A stretch of 6,333 nt of DNA from Gammaproteobacteria bacterium (lineage in GTDB: Bacteria > Pseudomonadota > Gammaproteobacteria > Steroidobacterales > Steroidobacteraceae), in contig DAIDKA010000274.1 of NCBI GenBank assembly GCA_027451085.1, positions 1 through 6,333 of the forward strand, in the 5' to 3' direction. The translations under genes and the position numbers were made by a program. The notes below the pieces were generated by a model that worked only from the letters and a program-made list of their open reading frames with translations, had not been told where the DNA came from and did no database searches. This document shows, piece after piece, positions 6,201-6,333 of the stretch. Every line of letters starts with the position of its first letter. Within the stretch, counting starts at the first letter, position 1.

Positions 6201-6333
6201 ATGATGAATGCAGGACGAGCCGGCATGCGAGAGAGTGCGGTACGCGATCAGGACGCGGGGGCTGAGTATTCCATCGTCTCGGATGAAGCACTGGTGGTCA
6301 GCGGGCACGCCCCGTGCTGGAAGTGCGGCGCGG
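6201..6333 (+). CDS. Unrecognised protein with CxxC motif, 5' part only
   Basis: A reading frame opens at ATG ATG (6201/6204), with GAGG at 6194-6197, and stays open to the window edge (44 codons). The second ATG has the better spacing (six bases). The visible peptide is acidic to neutral and ends in GHAPCWKCGA, where C39-x-x-C42 looks like one half of a zinc-binding knuckle. A second cysteine pair would have to lie beyond the edge. It starts 22 nt after the relaxase stop on the same strand, so it is probably the next gene of the operon. I do not recognise the family. Confidence 0.6.
   Translation, partial: MMNAGRAGMRESAVRDQDAGAEYSIVSDEALVVSGHAPCWKCGA

Overview
The window is a dense, GC-rich (roughly two-thirds G+C by eye), single-strand array of conjugation genes. 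All supported genes are on the + strand, with gaps of a few bases, 1-bp overlaps or short leaders. Gene content (VirB/VirD4-type secretion plus a MobA/MobL relaxase) and base composition suggest a transfer region of a conjugative plasmid or integrative conjugative element from a beta- or gammaproteobacterium. The host cannot be named from this sequence alone.

Layout: the extreme C-terminus of a VirB10-like channel protein (3-77); a complete VirB11-like traffic ATPase (87-1130); a VapC-like PIN-domain ribonuclease with no recognisable antitoxin partner (1194-1634); a 62-nt gap holding a perfect 8-bp inverted repeat (1631-1655); a TrwB/TraD-like coupling ATPase with an N-terminal membrane domain (1697-3373); a 173-residue coiled-coil/single-membrane-span protein resembling IncQ MobB in layout (3354-3875); a second coupling-ATPase paralogue with no membrane domain (3875-5197); a compact MobA/MobL relaxase of 322 residues (5210-6178); and the start of an unrecognised gene carrying a CxxC motif, cut by the window edge (6201-6333).

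How they would work together: VirB10 and VirB11 belong to the envelope-spanning type IV secretion channel and its energising ATPase. MobA/MobL would nick and covalently hold the transferred DNA strand. The coupling ATPases would bring that nucleoprotein to the channel. The small membrane protein sits between the two coupling-ATPase genes and could anchor the relaxosome, the membrane-less ATPase, or both.

The most unusual feature is the tandem pair of related coupling ATPases (about 64% identical over 98 aligned residues around Walker A, counted by eye). The second starts just after where the membrane domain would end and is coupled to a separate single-span membrane protein gene, which suggests a split coupling protein. 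The second point of interest is the solitary PIN toxin gene between virB11 and the coupling-protein gene, bordered on both sides by AT-rich, partly similar sequence. I found no tRNA, rRNA, CRISPR array, insertion sequence or convincing terminator.
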